Assembly (NCBI GenBank): GCA_028869255.1
Contig: CP110972.1
Span: 1,803,001-1,867,000, forward strand
Direction of reading: 5' to 3'
DNA: 64,000 bases
Source of the DNA: Pseudomonas poae
GTDB taxonomy: Bacteria; Pseudomonadota; Gammaproteobacteria; Pseudomonadales; Pseudomonadaceae
Below the pieces are notes generated by a model that saw only the letters and a program-made list of their open reading frames with translations, ran no database searches and was not told the DNA's origin. This document shows positions 7,301 through 18,535 of the stretch, piece by piece; positions within the stretch are counted from its first letter, which is position 1, and the number at the start of each line of letters is the position of its first letter. Made by a program: the position numbers and the translations under genes.

Positions 7301-9114
7301 GCGTCGTGCCGGCGCAGGCGTTTGTACAGGGTGTTGCGGCTCACCCCCAGCTCCCGCGCCAAGTGTGAAATATTCCCGCCGGCTGCTTTCAGCCGCTGGG
7401 TCAAGTCGATGCTGTCATCCAGGTACTCGCTGGCGGGCAGCGGCGGCGCCAGGTTCAAATCCACAAAAAAATCGTCCGGCAGATGCTCCGGGCGGATCGG
7501 TTGCTCTTCAGCCATCGCCAGTGCCACCTGCAACACGCTGCTCACCTGGCGCAAATTGCCGGGCCAGGGGTGCTGCTCGAACAGTGCCAGCACCTCGGCG
7601 CTCAGCCCGGCCCATTGCGTGGGTTCGCGGTGTTGCTGCCACAGTTGCTGGAACAGCGCCTGCTTGTCGGTACGCTCGCGCAATGGCGGCAATTCGAGGG
7701 TCAGGCCGCCGATGCGGTAGTACAGATCCTCACGAAAACGCCCGGCCTGCACCAACTCGCGCAGTGCCCGATTGGTGGCTGAAATAATCCGCAAGTCCAC
7801 CGGGAATAACTCGCTGCTGCCCACCGGCTGTACGCAGCGCTCCTGCAACACCCGCAACAGGCGCGCCTGGGTGGGTAACGGCATATCACCGATTTCATCC
7901 AGAAACAGCGTGCCCTTGTCGGCCTTGCGGATCAGGCCGATGCTGCCTTTCTGGTTGGCGCCGGTGAACGCGCCTTTTTCGTAACCGAACAGTTCCGATT
8001 CCACCAGCTCGGCCGGAATCGCCGCACAGTTCACCGCGATAAACGCCTGTTGGCTGCGGGAACTGGCCTGGTGCAGGGCTTTGACGAACACTTCCTTGCC
8101 CACCCCGGTTTCACCGTGGATCAGCAGCGGGATGTCCTTTTCCAGCAGGCGTTCGGCCTGGCGCACGGCTTTTTCCACGCGTACATCGCCAAAGTGCAGG
8201 GTTTTCAAGTTGATCGCAGCCGGTTTTGCAGGTGTTGGTTCGCTGAACACGCGTGCTTGCACGGGCATCTGCTTCGGCCGTTTCAACAGGCACTGGAACC
8301 GATTGCGTCCCGCCGCCTGCAGGGAGAAGGGCAGCCCCTGCGGCTGATTGAGCAACTCCAGCAGCGAGACTTTGAACAAACTGTCGATCATCACCCGCGA
8401 CAAACTGATGCCCAACAGGTTGTCGGCGCGCCGGTTGGCCGATAGCACCTGGCCGCTGTCATCAAAGATCAGCAGGCCCGCCCATTGGCTGTCGAGGTTG
8501 CTCAGGCCGGTGTTGAAGGTCAGCTGGAAATGCTCGCCGCGAAACAGGTTGAGGATCAGCCGGTTTTCCACGGTCTGGCTCATCATCTTGACCATGCCCA
8601 GGGTGTGGGAGGGCGGCAGGTAGCTGTCGCTGGACACGTCCAGCACCGCGATGATTTCGCGCTGGGCGTCGAAGATCGGCGCCGCCGAGCCGGTCATGAA
8701 GCGGTTGGCCTTGAGAAAGTGTTCGTCATGTTCGATATGCACCGCCTGGGCACACGCCAATGCGGTGCCGATGGCATTGGTGCCGCTGGCGCGCTCCATC
8801 CAGCTGGCGCCGGCGCTGAACCCCCGGGCCAACTTGGGCTCGATAAAGCGCTGGGTGCCCCAACTGGTCAGCACCTGGCCCTGATTGTCAGCCAGCATGA
8901 TCAGGCAGTTGGAGTTACTCAGGATGTTTTCGTAGTAGGGCAGCACTTCCTGATGGGTGGTCTGCACCAGCGAATGCTGGCTCTCGAGCAACTGACTGAT
9001 GCCCTCGGCCGGCAGTTGGTCGAAGCTGGGCGTGCTCTGGTGGTCCAGGCCAAAGGCGCGGCAACGGCGCCAGGATTCCTGGATAAGGGTGTCGTGAGCC
9101 AGGGGTTCGGCCAT
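7297..9114 (-). CDS. Sigma-54-dependent transcriptional activator, AcoR type
   Basis: A 605-residue enhancer-binding protein. An N-terminal GAF sensor region (about 60-200, with WMERASGTNAIGTALA typical of AcoR-type proteins) is followed by a PAS-like segment, a full AAA+ domain with Walker A GETGVGKE, the sigma-54 contact loop GAFTGA, Walker B GTLFLDEIGD and an arginine-finger region (RFREDLYYRI), and a C-terminal Fis-type helix-turn-helix (GNISHLARELGVSRNTLYKRL). It is divergent from the glp ABC operon. The intervening DNA holds a sigma-54 promoter preceded by a cluster of TGTTCA hexamers, so it very probably activates that operon in response to a polyol or related alcohol bound by the GAF domain. 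The effector is inferred. Confidence 0.93.
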   Translation of the reverse strand: MAEPLAHDTLIQESWRRCRAFGLDHQSTPSFDQLPAEGISQLLESQHSLVQTTHQEVLPYYENILSNSNCLIMLADNQGQVLTSWGTQRFIEPKLARGFSAGASWMERASGTNAIGTALACAQAVHIEHDEHFLKANRFMTGSAAPIFDAQREIIAVLDVSSDSYLPPSHTLGMVKMMSQTVENRLILNLFRGEHFQLTFNTGLSNLDSQWAGLLIFDDSGQVLSANRRADNLLGISLSRVMIDSLFKVSLLELLNQPQGLPFSLQAAGRNRFQCLLKRPKQMPVQARVFSEPTPAKPAAINLKTLHFGDVRVEKAVRQAERLLEKDIPLLIHGETGVGKEVFVKALHQASSRSQQAFIAVNCAAIPAELVESELFGYEKGAFTGANQKGSIGLIRKADKGTLFLDEIGDMPLPTQARLLRVLQERCVQPVGSSELFPVDLRIISATNRALRELVQAGRFREDLYYRIGGLTLELPPLRERTDKQALFQQLWQQHREPTQWAGLSAEVLALFEQHPWPGNLRQVSSVLQVALAMAEEQPIRPEHLPDDFFVDLNLAPPLPASEYLDDSIDLTQRLKAAGGNISHLARELGVSRNTLYKRLRRHDA

Positions 9115-9168
9115 GGGGGGCGACCTTCATTTTTATTGTTATTTTTATTGAGCCTTGCACGGACCCAT

Positions 9169-9256
9169 GTGGGAGCTGCCTTGCCTGCGATAGCGGTGGG
9201 TCAGTCACTGCATGAGCACGCTGATACACCGCAATCGCGGGCAAGCCCGCTCCCAC
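9169..9256. repeat. REP-type inverted repeat pair (GTGGGAGC class)
   Basis: GTGGGAGCTGCCTTGCCTGC facing CGGGCAAGCCCGCTCCCAC, with about 50 bases between. It is the second dispersed class seen in this window and lies between the activator gene and its presumed binding sites. Confidence 0.75.
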
Positions 9257-9284
9257 ATTTGTTCTGTGTTGATGGTGAGAGTGT

Positions 9285-9354
9285 TGTTCAGAACTGTTCA
9301 TTGTCAACCCCTGACCTGTTCAGTTGTTCAGTCCGATTGTTCACTCCCGAACAT
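9285..9354. promoter_or_regulatory. Cluster of TGTTCA hexamers, probable enhancer for the sigma-54 activator
   Basis: Five exact TGTTCA hexamers begin at 9285, 9295, 9317, 9325 and 9338. One inverted copy (GAACA, 9349-9353) follows. They sit about 50-110 bases upstream of the -24/-12 promoter, the usual place for bacterial enhancer sites. Fis-type activators normally bind dyads, and GTTCAGAAC at 9286-9294 is such a dyad. Binding by the divergent AcoR-like protein is inferred. Confidence 0.6.
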
Positions 9355-9396
9355 CAGCTTTAGCCCATTTCCTTGCACATCAATTACTTGCCGTTT

Positions 9397-9412
9397 TGGC
9401 ACGAAACTCGCT
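9397..9412 (+). promoter_or_regulatory. Sigma-54 (-24/-12) promoter of the glp ABC operon
   Basis: TGGCACG, four bases, then TCGCT: one mismatch from the consensus TGGCACG-N4-TTGC(A/T). The GG and GC dinucleotides are exactly 12 bases apart as required. The first gene starts 45 bases further on, and an enhancer-dependent activator gene is divergent. Confidence 0.85.
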
Positions 9413-9456
9413 CTGTCGACTGGCCAGATTCATTCCAATAATAAAAAGGTCGTGTC

Positions 9457-10550
9457 ATGTCATTGACCCTGGAACATGTCTCCCGTGTCGTCGAAGGCCA
9501 AACCTGGATCGACGACGCCAACCTGCGTTTCGAAGCCGGTTCCTTTAACGTGTTGCTCGGCCGCACCCTGTCCGGCAAGACCAGCCTGATGCGCCTGATG
9601 GCCGGCCTGGACAAGCCCGACAGCGGGCGAATCCTGATGAACGGCGTGGATGTCACGCAAAAGCCAGTGCGCCTGCGCAACGTGTCGATGGTGTATCAGC
9701 AGTTCATCAACTACCCGACCATGACCGTGTTCGAAAACATCGCCTCGCCGTTGCGCCAGGCCGGTGTGTCCAACGAGCTGATCCAGAGCAAGGTGTTGGA
9801 AACCGCGAAGATGTTGCGCATCGAGAAGTTTCTGCAGCGCCACCCGCTGGAGCTGTCCGGTGGTCAGCAGCAACGCACGGCCATGGCCCGCGCCCTGGTC
9901 AAGGACGCCGAACTGATCCTGTTCGATGAGCCACTGGTGAACCTGGACTACAAACTGCGCGAAGAGCTGCGTCAGGAAATGCGCGAGCTGTTCAAGGCCC
10001 GCCATACCATCGCGATCTACGCCACCACGGAGCCCAACGAGGCGCTGGCGCTGGGCGGCACCACCACCATCCTCCACGAAGGTCGGGTGATCCAGAGCGG
10101 CAAGGCCGCCGAGGTCTATCACCAGCCGCAGACGGTGCTGGCCGCCGAGCTGTTTTCCGAGCCGCCGATCAACCTGATGCCGGGGCGCATCAGCGGCAAT
10201 GAAGTGAGCTTCGCCAATTTTGTGCACTTCCCGCTGAACGTCGACCTGCGCCCGATCGGCGAAGGCGAATTCCGCTTTGGTGTGCGCCCCAGCCATATCA
10301 GCCTGGTGCCGAGCAACGACGATGACCTGGAGCTGGCGGTAACCGTGGAAGTCGCTGAAATCAGCGGCTCGGAAACCTTCCTGCATGTGCGCAGCGAACA
10401 CTTCCTGCTGGTGCTGCACCTGCCGGGCGTGCACGAATACGACGTGGATGCGCCGATCCGCGTGTACATCCCCACCCATAAACTGTTTGTGTTCGATGGT
10501 CAGGGCCGCTTGGTCCAGGCCCCTGGACGCCGTGTCGCGAGGGTTGCCTG

Positions 10551-10551
<1 letters not shown>
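9457..10551 (+). CDS. glpS: Glycerol-type ABC transporter ATP-binding protein GlpS
   Basis: A 364-residue MalK/UgpC-like ATPase, the first gene of a six-gene operon matching the Rhizobium glpSTPQUV glycerol transporter in order. Walker A is G35-RTLS-GKT, the signature LSGGQQQ is at about 133-139, and Walker B is LILFDEP (Asp157, Glu158). The switch position, normally Tyr-Val-Thr-His-Asp, reads YATTE, so the H-loop histidine is replaced by Thr191. A C-terminal TOBE-like regulatory domain follows (FRFGVRPSHISLV). AAGG lies about eight bases before the ATG. Its stop overlaps the start of glpT (TGATG). Confidence 0.88.
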
Positions 10552-11643
<1,092 letters not shown>

Positions 11644-11647
<4 letters not shown>

Positions 11648-12510
11648 ACAAGGTCCAGAACAACAAGGCCTGGTGGCTGGTGCTGCCGGTGTTCCTGCTG
11701 GTGGCGTTCAGTGCGGTGATCCCGATGATGACCGTGGTCAACTACTCGGTGCAGGATATTTTTGACCAGTCCAGCCGCTACTTTGTCGGCGCCGACTGGT
11801 ACAAGCAGGTGCTGCTCGACCCACGCCTGCACGATTCGCTGCTGCGCCAGTTCATCTATTCGGCGTGTGTGCTGCTGATCGAAATCCCGCTGGGTATCGC
11901 CATCGCGCTGACCATGCCGACCAAAGGCCGCTGGTCGTCGTTGGTGCTGATCATCCTGGCGATTCCGCTGCTGATTCCGTGGAACGTGGTGGGCACCATC
12001 TGGCAGATTTTCGGCCGTGCCGATATCGGCCTGCTGGGCTACAGCCTCAACGCGCTGGGCATCAGCTACAACTATGCGGCCAACACCATGGACGCGTGGG
12101 TCACCGTGCTGGTGATGGACGTGTGGCACTGGACCTCGCTGGTCGCGCTGCTGTGCTACTCGGGCCTGCGGGCCATTCCGGATGTGTACTACCAGGCAGC
12201 GCGGATTGATCGTGCATCCGCCTGGGCGGTTTTCCGACATATCCAGTTGCCCAAGATGAAAAGCGTGCTGCTGATCGCGGTGATGTTGCGCTTTATGGAC
12301 AGCTTCATGATCTACACCGAGCCGTTTGTACTGACGGGCGGCGGGCCGGGTAACGCCACCACGTTCCTCAGTCAGACGCTGACCCAGATGGCCGTAGGCC
12401 AATTCGACCTGGGCCCGGCGGCGGCGTTTTCGCTGGTGTACTTCCTGATCATCCTGTTGGTGTCCTGGCTGTTCTACACCGCCATGACCCACTCCGACGC
12501 CAACCGCTGA
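11644..12510 (+). CDS. glpP: Glycerol-type ABC transporter permease GlpP
   Basis: A 288-residue inner-membrane permease of the MalF/UgpA type. An N-terminal span (WWLVLPVFLLVAFSAVIPMM) is followed by a periplasmic loop and five further spans. The EAA cytoplasmic loop is visible as YYQAARIDRASAWAVFRHIQLP, close to EAA-x(3)-G with the usual Gly replaced by Ser. The ATG overlaps the glpT stop (ATGA). It forms the membrane channel with GlpQ. Confidence 0.9.
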
Positions 12511-12520
12511 GGCCGCCAAC

Positions 12521-13321
<801 letters not shown>

Positions 13322-13329
13322 AGGAATCG

Positions 13330-13605
13330 ATGATGGAATGGATGGCCTGGACCACCCCCACCGCCCTGTTCTTTGGCGGCATTGCCCTGATTCTGGCGGG
13401 CATGACCACTTGGGAGCTGCGGTCGCCGAGCATCCCTCGGCGCGGCTTTTTGCCGATCAGCACCACCCGTGGTGATCGTTTGTTTATCGGTCTTCTCGGC
13501 AGCGCCTACCTGCATTTGCTGGTAATCGGCGTTACCGACTGGAGCATCTGGGTAGCGTCCGCGCTCTCCCTGGTATGGCTGTTGAGTGTGATGCGTTGGG
13601 GCTAG
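13330..13605 (+). CDS. glpU: Small membrane protein of the glycerol transporter, GlpU (DUF2160)
   Basis: A 91-residue protein with three hydrophobic segments: ALFFGGIALILAGM, IGLLGSAYLHLLVIGV and WIVSALSLVWLL-like. A short cytosolic loop carries RRGFLPISTTRGDRLF, the conserved DUF2160 signature. GAGGA lies before the ATG. Always found between the permease and binding-protein genes in glp-type systems; probably an accessory subunit, exact role unknown. Confidence 0.85.
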   Translation: MMEWMAWTTPTALFFGGIALILAGMTTWELRSPSIPRRGFLPISTTRGDRLFIGLLGSAYLHLLVIGVTDWSIWVASALSLVWLLSVMRWG

Positions 13606-13637
13606 TGCCCTTGTGAATAAACAACTAGGAGGTCTCT

Positions 13638-15380
13638 ATGTTGAATAAAAACAATAAGCTGCGACATAGCATTTCATTGGCCGCCGTATTGGCCCTCAGC
13701 GGTTTGAGCGCCACGGCCTGGGCCGATGCGTATGAAGATGCGGCGAAAAAATGGATCGGCAGCGAATTCAAACCGTCCACCCTCACGGCCGACCAGCAGC
13801 TCGAGGAACTCAAGTGGTTTATCAAGGCCGCCGAACCGTTCCGTGGGATGAAGATCAACGTGGTGTCGGAAACCCTCACCACCCACGAATACGAGTCCAA
13901 GGTACTGGCCAAGGCGTTCAGTGAAATCACCGGGATCAAGCTGACCCACGACCTGCTGCAAGAAGGCGACGTGGTGGAAAAGCTGCAAACCCAGATGCAG
14001 TCCGACAAGAATATCTATGACGGCTGGGTCAACGATTCCGACTTGATCGGTACGCACTTTCGCTATGGCAAGACCGAATCCATTACCGACCTGATGGCCA
14101 ACGAGGGCAAGAACTTCACCTCGCCGACCCTGGATATCAAAGACTTTATTGGTATCTCCTTCACCACCGCGCCGGACGGCAAGATCTACCAGCTCCCGGA
14201 CCAGCAGTTCGCCAACCTCTACTGGTTCCGCGCCGACTGGTTCGAGCGCCCGGAACTCAAAGCCAAGTTCAAGGAAAAGTACGGCTATGACCTTGGTGTG
14301 CCGGTGAACTGGTCGGCTTACGAAGACATCGCCAAATTCTTCAGCGAAGACGTCAAGGAAATCGACGGCAAGCGCATCTACGGGCACATGGACTACGGCA
14401 AGAAAGACCCGTCCCTGGGCTGGCGCTTTACCGATGCCTGGTTCTCCATGGCCGGTGGCGGCGATAAAGGCTTACCCAACGGCTTGCCGGTGGATGAGTG
14501 GGGCATTCGCGTGGAGGACTGCCACCCGGTGGGTTCCAGCGTGACTCGTGGCGGCGACACCAACGGCCCGGCGGCCGTGTTTGCCACCCAAAAATACGTG
14601 GACTGGATGAAAGCCTACGCACCACCGGAGGCGGCGGGCATGACCTTCTCCGAATCCGGCCCGGTGCCGTCCCAGGGCAACATCGCCCAGCAGATCTTCT
14701 GGTACACCGCGTTTACCGCCGACATGACCAAGCCGGGCCTGCCGGTAGTGAACGCCGATGGCACGCCGAAATGGCGCATGGCGCCGTCGCCAGTCGGGCC
14801 TTATTGGGAAAAGGGCATGAAGAAGGGCTATCAGGACGTGGGTTCCTGGACCTTCCTCAAGTCCACGCCTGAGAAGCAGAAACTCGCGGCCTGGCTCTAT
14901 GCGCAGTTCGTGACCTCGAAAACCGTGTCGCTGAAGAAAACCATCGTCGGCCTGACGCCGATTCGTGAGTCCGACATCAACTCCCAGGCCATGACCGACC
15001 TGGCGCCGAAGCTTGGTGGCCTGGTGGAGTTCTACCGCAGCCCGGCGCGGGTCGAGTGGACTCCGACCGGCACCAACGTGCCGGACTACCCGCGTTTGGC
15101 GCAGCTATGGTGGAGCAACATCGCCGCAGCGGCCAGTGGTGAGAAAACCCCGCAACAGGCCCTCGACAACCTCGCCAAGGAGCAGGACGCAATCATGACG
15201 CGCCTGGAGCGCTCCAAGGTGCAACCGGTGTGCGGCCCGAAAATGAACCCCGAGCGTGACGCGCAATACTGGTTCGACCAGCCGGGCGCGCCGAAGCCGA
15301 AACTCGCCAATGAGAAACCGAAAGGCGAAACCGTGAGCTACAACGACTTGCTCAAGCAGTGGGAGGCAGCGCGTAAGTAA
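13638..15380 (+). CDS. glpV: Glycerol-type ABC transporter substrate-binding protein GlpV
   Basis: A 580-residue periplasmic binding protein, unusually large for the class as in other GlpV proteins. The signal peptide ends SATAWA-DAYEDA at about residue 30. The body is an extracellular solute-binding family 1 fold (ETLTTHEYESKVLAKAFSEITGIKLTH in two runs). Two late cysteines (CHP, CGP) could form a disulfide. A strong AGGAGG precedes the ATG, consistent with high output of the binding protein. A terminator follows 24 bases after the stop. Glycerol is the expected ligand by family; another small polyol is possible. Confidence 0.9.
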   Translation: MLNKNNKLRHSISLAAVLALSGLSATAWADAYEDAAKKWIGSEFKPSTLTADQQLEELKWFIKAAEPFRGMKINVVSETLTTHEYESKVLAKAFSEITGIKLTHDLLQEGDVVEKLQTQMQSDKNIYDGWVNDSDLIGTHFRYGKTESITDLMANEGKNFTSPTLDIKDFIGISFTTAPDGKIYQLPDQQFANLYWFRADWFERPELKAKFKEKYGYDLGVPVNWSAYEDIAKFFSEDVKEIDGKRIYGHMDYGKKDPSLGWRFTDAWFSMAGGGDKGLPNGLPVDEWGIRVEDCHPVGSSVTRGGDTNGPAAVFATQKYVDWMKAYAPPEAAGMTFSESGPVPSQGNIAQQIFWYTAFTADMTKPGLPVVNADGTPKWRMAPSPVGPYWEKGMKKGYQDVGSWTFLKSTPEKQKLAAWLYAQFVTSKTVSLKKTIVGLTPIRESDINSQAMTDLAPKLGGLVEFYRSPARVEWTPTGTNVPDYPRLAQLWWSNIAAAASGEKTPQQALDNLAKEQDAIMTRLERSKVQPVCGPKMNPERDAQYWFDQPGAPKPKLANEKPKGETVSYNDLLKQWEAARK

Positions 15381-15403
15381 CAGCGGGGGTTATAGAAGGA
15401 CAG

Positions 15404-15427
15404 AACGGCACGCTAGCGTGCCGTTTT
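15404..15427 (+). terminator. Rho-independent terminator of the glp operon
   Basis: A perfect ACGGCACGCT/AGCGTGCCGT palindrome followed by TTTT. It directly follows the last gene of the operon. Confidence 0.85.
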
Positions 15428-15484
15428 GCTTTGGTGACCCGCTCGCTTTTGTGGCACCCAGGCTTTTGTGGCAAGCAGGCTTGT

Positions 15485-15614
15485 GTGGCGAGCGGGCTTG
15501 CCCGCGTTGGGCTGCGAAGCAGCCCCAAAACCAAGCGCTGCGGTCTTTCAGGAAAATCTCAGCGCCTCTACTAGGGCTGCTGCGCAGCCCAACGCGGGCA
15601 AGCTCGCTCGCCAC
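15485..15614. repeat. REP-type inverted repeat pair with repeated heads
   Basis: A GTGGCGAGCGGGC unit and its inverted partner (CAAGCTCGCTCGCCAC), with inner GGGCTGCGAAGCAGCCCC and GGGCTGCTGCGCAGCCC hairpins. Two degenerate tandem copies of the head (TTGTGGCACCCAGGC, TTGTGGCAAGCAGGC) precede it from about 15454. Confidence 0.8.
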
Positions 15615-16194
15615 ATGGGTGCTGTGCATTCGTCCAATTCGGGGAGTGTGAAGTGGGCCAATTCTGGTGCTGTGCATTAGGTCATATCAGGTCTGTGTTT
15701 GGGTCACATCAGCGACCCTGTGGGGGCGGGCAAGTCGTTGAGCAGCGTGGCCAGCGCCGTCGGCTCCAGGGGCAGGCTGACCGCCAGGTATGGCTCGCCA
15801 CACCCACGGCGGTGTGCGTGCCATTGTCGTTCGGTGATCGGGTTACCGCATGGCATTGCACCGGTATCGCGAATATAGCCATGTTCGTGCACATCAGTGG
15901 CGCGGCGTTCCCCGAGGGGATCTGGCGCACCTGCCGGATGGCCCACCCCCCCGCGCACCTGTTCGGCGTGGGCTTTGCCGAGACGATTGCCGGCACGCGC
16001 ATCATTGATTTTTAAAACCGTTCGCCGAGCAGGTGTGGGTTACTGACGACCGCCGATCCGTACGTTTACAAGCCTGATTGAATTTTCCCCATGGCCCGAT
16101 GCTCTGCACTCTAGACGCGTGTGGTTTTGAGCGCGCTTGCGCGGCCTCCTTGTTGGGAGGCCTGGTTGTATCGGACTTTGCGGAAACTGCCATC
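15615..16194. other. 580 bases without a confident gene; probable relics
   Basis: After the repeat, GGTGCTGTGCATT occurs twice within 60 bases. Then weak coding signals appear on both strands. Leftward, the last 31 codons before a TGA (15704-15799) resemble an AraC-type regulator N-terminal domain. Rightward, codons from about 15830 to the TAA at 16015 have good usage (HLFGVGFAETIAGTRIIDF) but no start or known family. A CCTCC-TTGTT-GGGAGG hairpin lies at 16147-16160. The mixture suggests decayed genes rather than a functional unit. Confidence 0.4.
15704..15799 (-). pseudogene. Possible fragment of an AraC-type regulator
   Basis: The segment GEPYLAVSLPLEPTALATLL resembles the motif in AraC_N-type regulators where a 'PYL-x-SL-L-P-ALA-LL' stretch follows the effector barrel. 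Only about 31 residues remain. The sequence upstream in this frame is not convincing and no DNA-binding domain is present. Codon use in the fragment is good. Recognition is by eye on a short stretch, so confidence is low. Confidence 0.28.
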
Positions 16195-17575
16195 ATGACC
16201 CTCCTCACAGCGCTGTCGGGCCAACCGGCCTCCTTGACTGACTCGGCCAACGGCCGCCATCAACGGTTATACGGCGAGCTGTACCGCGAAGGCGGCGGCG
16301 CTGAGACGGCGGCCCGCGAGTTTTTGCTGGAGCAATTGGCGCAGGTACAAGCGGCGCCCAACGAGTTGCCCGAGCTGCCCGAGCACCTGCCGGCCTGGGT
16401 CGAACAGCGTTGCGCCGAGGTGGCTCAAGCCTATGCCGAGTACTCTGGAGCAACGCCAGCAAGGCCGCCCGCGCCGCTACTTTCAGAACAAGGCCCAGGC
16501 GTTGTACACGCTGCAACGCGTGGCCCCGACCAAGCAGGTCGACGGCGCCTGGCTATACGGCTTGTTGCGCTACTGGCAAGACCAGCGCTTCGATGGTTTG
16601 CTCACCACCTACCTCGAAGAATTGGGCGACGGCGAAGCGGCGCAAAACCATGTGGTGATCTACCGCAAGTTGCTCAGCGAGCAGGATGCCGACAGCGAGG
16701 CGGGCCTGGGGGATGATCACTACCTGCAAGGCGCGTTGCAGCTGGCGCTGGGGCTGTGCGGTGAAGAGTTCCTGCCGGAAATCATCGGCTACAACCTCGG
16801 TTACGAGCAGTTGCCGCTGCACCTGTTGATCACCGCTTACGAGCTGAGCGAGCTGGGCATCGACCCCTATTACTTCACGCTCCATGTGACCATCGACAAT
16901 GCCAGCAGTGGCCATGCCTGCAAGGCGGCGCAGTCGGTGCTGAACCTGTTGCCGCTGGGGGAGGGCAGGGCGGAGTTCTACCGCCGTGTAACCCAGGGTT
17001 ATCGCCTCAATGACCTCGGCCCAGGCACTGCGGCGGTGATCGAAAGCTTCAACATGCAGGACGCTGTGGTCGACATGCTCGAACGCAAGCGCACCTTCGG
17101 CCAGCACATGCACTCGGACTACTGCCGCTTCGAAGGCAAGACCGTCAACCAATGGCTGGCGCAGCCCGGGCAGGTCAGTGCTTTTCTTCAGGCGCTGGAA
17201 GACAAGGGCTGGATCAAGCGCCACCAGGACCCGGCTGAGAGCCGCTTCTGGCAGTTGATCGAGGGCGCCGGCGCGGCGATGTTCGGCGTGTTCAGCGGCT
17301 ATGAAAAACAGGTGCTGCACGACTGGATCGCCGGTGACTGGATCAGCGAGCAACGTGTGCCCCCCGTGCGGCCCGGGCGGGCCAGCCGCTTCTCCCGTGA
17401 GCAGCATCGTCCAGCCGATCCGGATACCCAGGCGCTGGTGGACTCGTTGTGGAACCTGCCGGATCAGCAGCAGCTCAACGCACTGATCCCATGGCTCTCG
17501 GCGCGCCGCCATTGCACGCCGGCCGGGTTGTACGCCACCCGCCGCTTTATCCAACTGCGTGCGCGCCTGCGCTAA
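16195..17575 (+). CDS. Iron-containing redox enzyme, haem-oxygenase-like diiron family (frame broken by one extra base)
   Basis: The N-terminal part (MTLLTALSGQPASLTDSANG...) and the main part lie in two frames. Removing the T at 16444 makes EYLEQRQQGRPRRYFQNKAQ continuous and gives 459 residues. The main part is a helical bundle of the haem-oxygenase-like oxidase type. Likely metal ligands are Glu in YLEELGDGEAAQNH with its His, Glu in NLGYEQLPLH, and the H-x(3)-D-x(5)-H element in HVTIDNASSGH at 16883-16915. Such enzymes use O2 to cleave, hydroxylate or N-oxygenate small substrates. It is tightly followed by a methyltransferase and a YbdK-type ligase, suggesting one pathway. The ATG at 16195 is preferred over upstream starts but has no strong ribosome site. 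Confidence 0.8.
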
Positions 17576-17586
17576 GGAGCTCGCCC

Positions 17587-18530
17587 ATGTCTGCCCAACA
17601 AATCGCCGACCGCGCCCTGCTGAACCTGGGCCGGGGTTGAAGGAGAACGGCTACCGGTTTATCACGCCGACGCCGTTGACCCATGAGCGGGTTTATCAAC
17701 GCGTTTCGGCTCCGCTGGCGATGAACCTGCGCGATGTGTTCGGCTGGTCGATGCCGTTTGATCATGAGCTGTTGCCCGAGGCGTTCCGTGAGGAGTTGCA
17801 GCAGGCCGATGTGCTCGAGCAACAGGACGCGTTATGGCGCAGTACGGTGCGTTGGTCGAACCTGGGGGACCTGTTGTTTGCCCACTCGGCGTACCCCACC
17901 ACGCAACCGGATGCGGTGTTTTTCGGGCCTGACAGCTATCGCTTCGCGCAACTGATCGAAGCCCATCTGCAACAGCGTTTCGAGCCGCTTCAGCGCGCCG
18001 TGGATATCGGCTGCGGTGCGGGTGTGGGCGCGCTGGTGGTGGCCCGGGCGCGGCATGACGCGCAGGTGCTGGCGGTGGACATCAACCCGCGCGCCTTGCG
18101 CCTTACGGCGGTGAATGCGCAGTTGGCCGGGCTGGCCAACGTCAGCGTGTACCACAGCGATGTGCTGGGCGGCGTCGAAGGCGAGTTCGACCTGATCGTC
18201 GCCAACCCGCCGTATATGAACGACGACCGCCAGCGTGCCTATCGGCATGGCGGCGGCGCCCATGGCGAGCAACTGTCGGTGCGTATCGTCAATGAATCCC
18301 TCGGCCGCCTGGCCCTGGGCGGCAGCCTGGTGCTCTACACCGGTGTGGCGATTGTGGCCGGGGAAGACCCGTTCCTGGCGGCGGTCAAGCCCTTGCTGGG
18401 CAGCGACGCCTACGGCTGGACCTACCGCGAGCTCGACCCCGATGTGTTCGGCGAGGAGCTGGAAAAACCCGGCTATGAACGTGTGGAGCGGATTGCCGTG
18501 GTCGCGCTGACCGTCAGCCGTTTGCGCTGA
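17587..18530 (+). CDS. Class I SAM-dependent methyltransferase with NPPY motif (frame broken by one missing base)
   Basis: AAGGAG followed by ATG begins MSAQQIADRALLNLGRG and meets a TGA. Adding one G to the G4 run at 17633-17636 joins it to LKENGYRFITPTPLTHERVY and gives 314 residues. Motif I is AVDIGCGAGVGALVVAR and motif IV is VANPPYMNDD. The NPPY signature is typical of enzymes methylating a planar nitrogen (PrmC/HemK-like glutamine, adenine or amide N), though some act elsewhere. The ribosome site overlaps the stop of the diiron-enzyme gene and the ligase gene starts five bases after its own stop, so the three are one operon. The substrate is unknown. Confidence 0.82.
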
Positions 18531-18535
18531 CGCTC

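Noticed and set aside
17449..17640. Separate small gene ending LNLGRG before the methyltransferase
   Set aside because: Its last 17 codons are the true N terminus of the methyltransferase, separated by a one-base loss in a G run.
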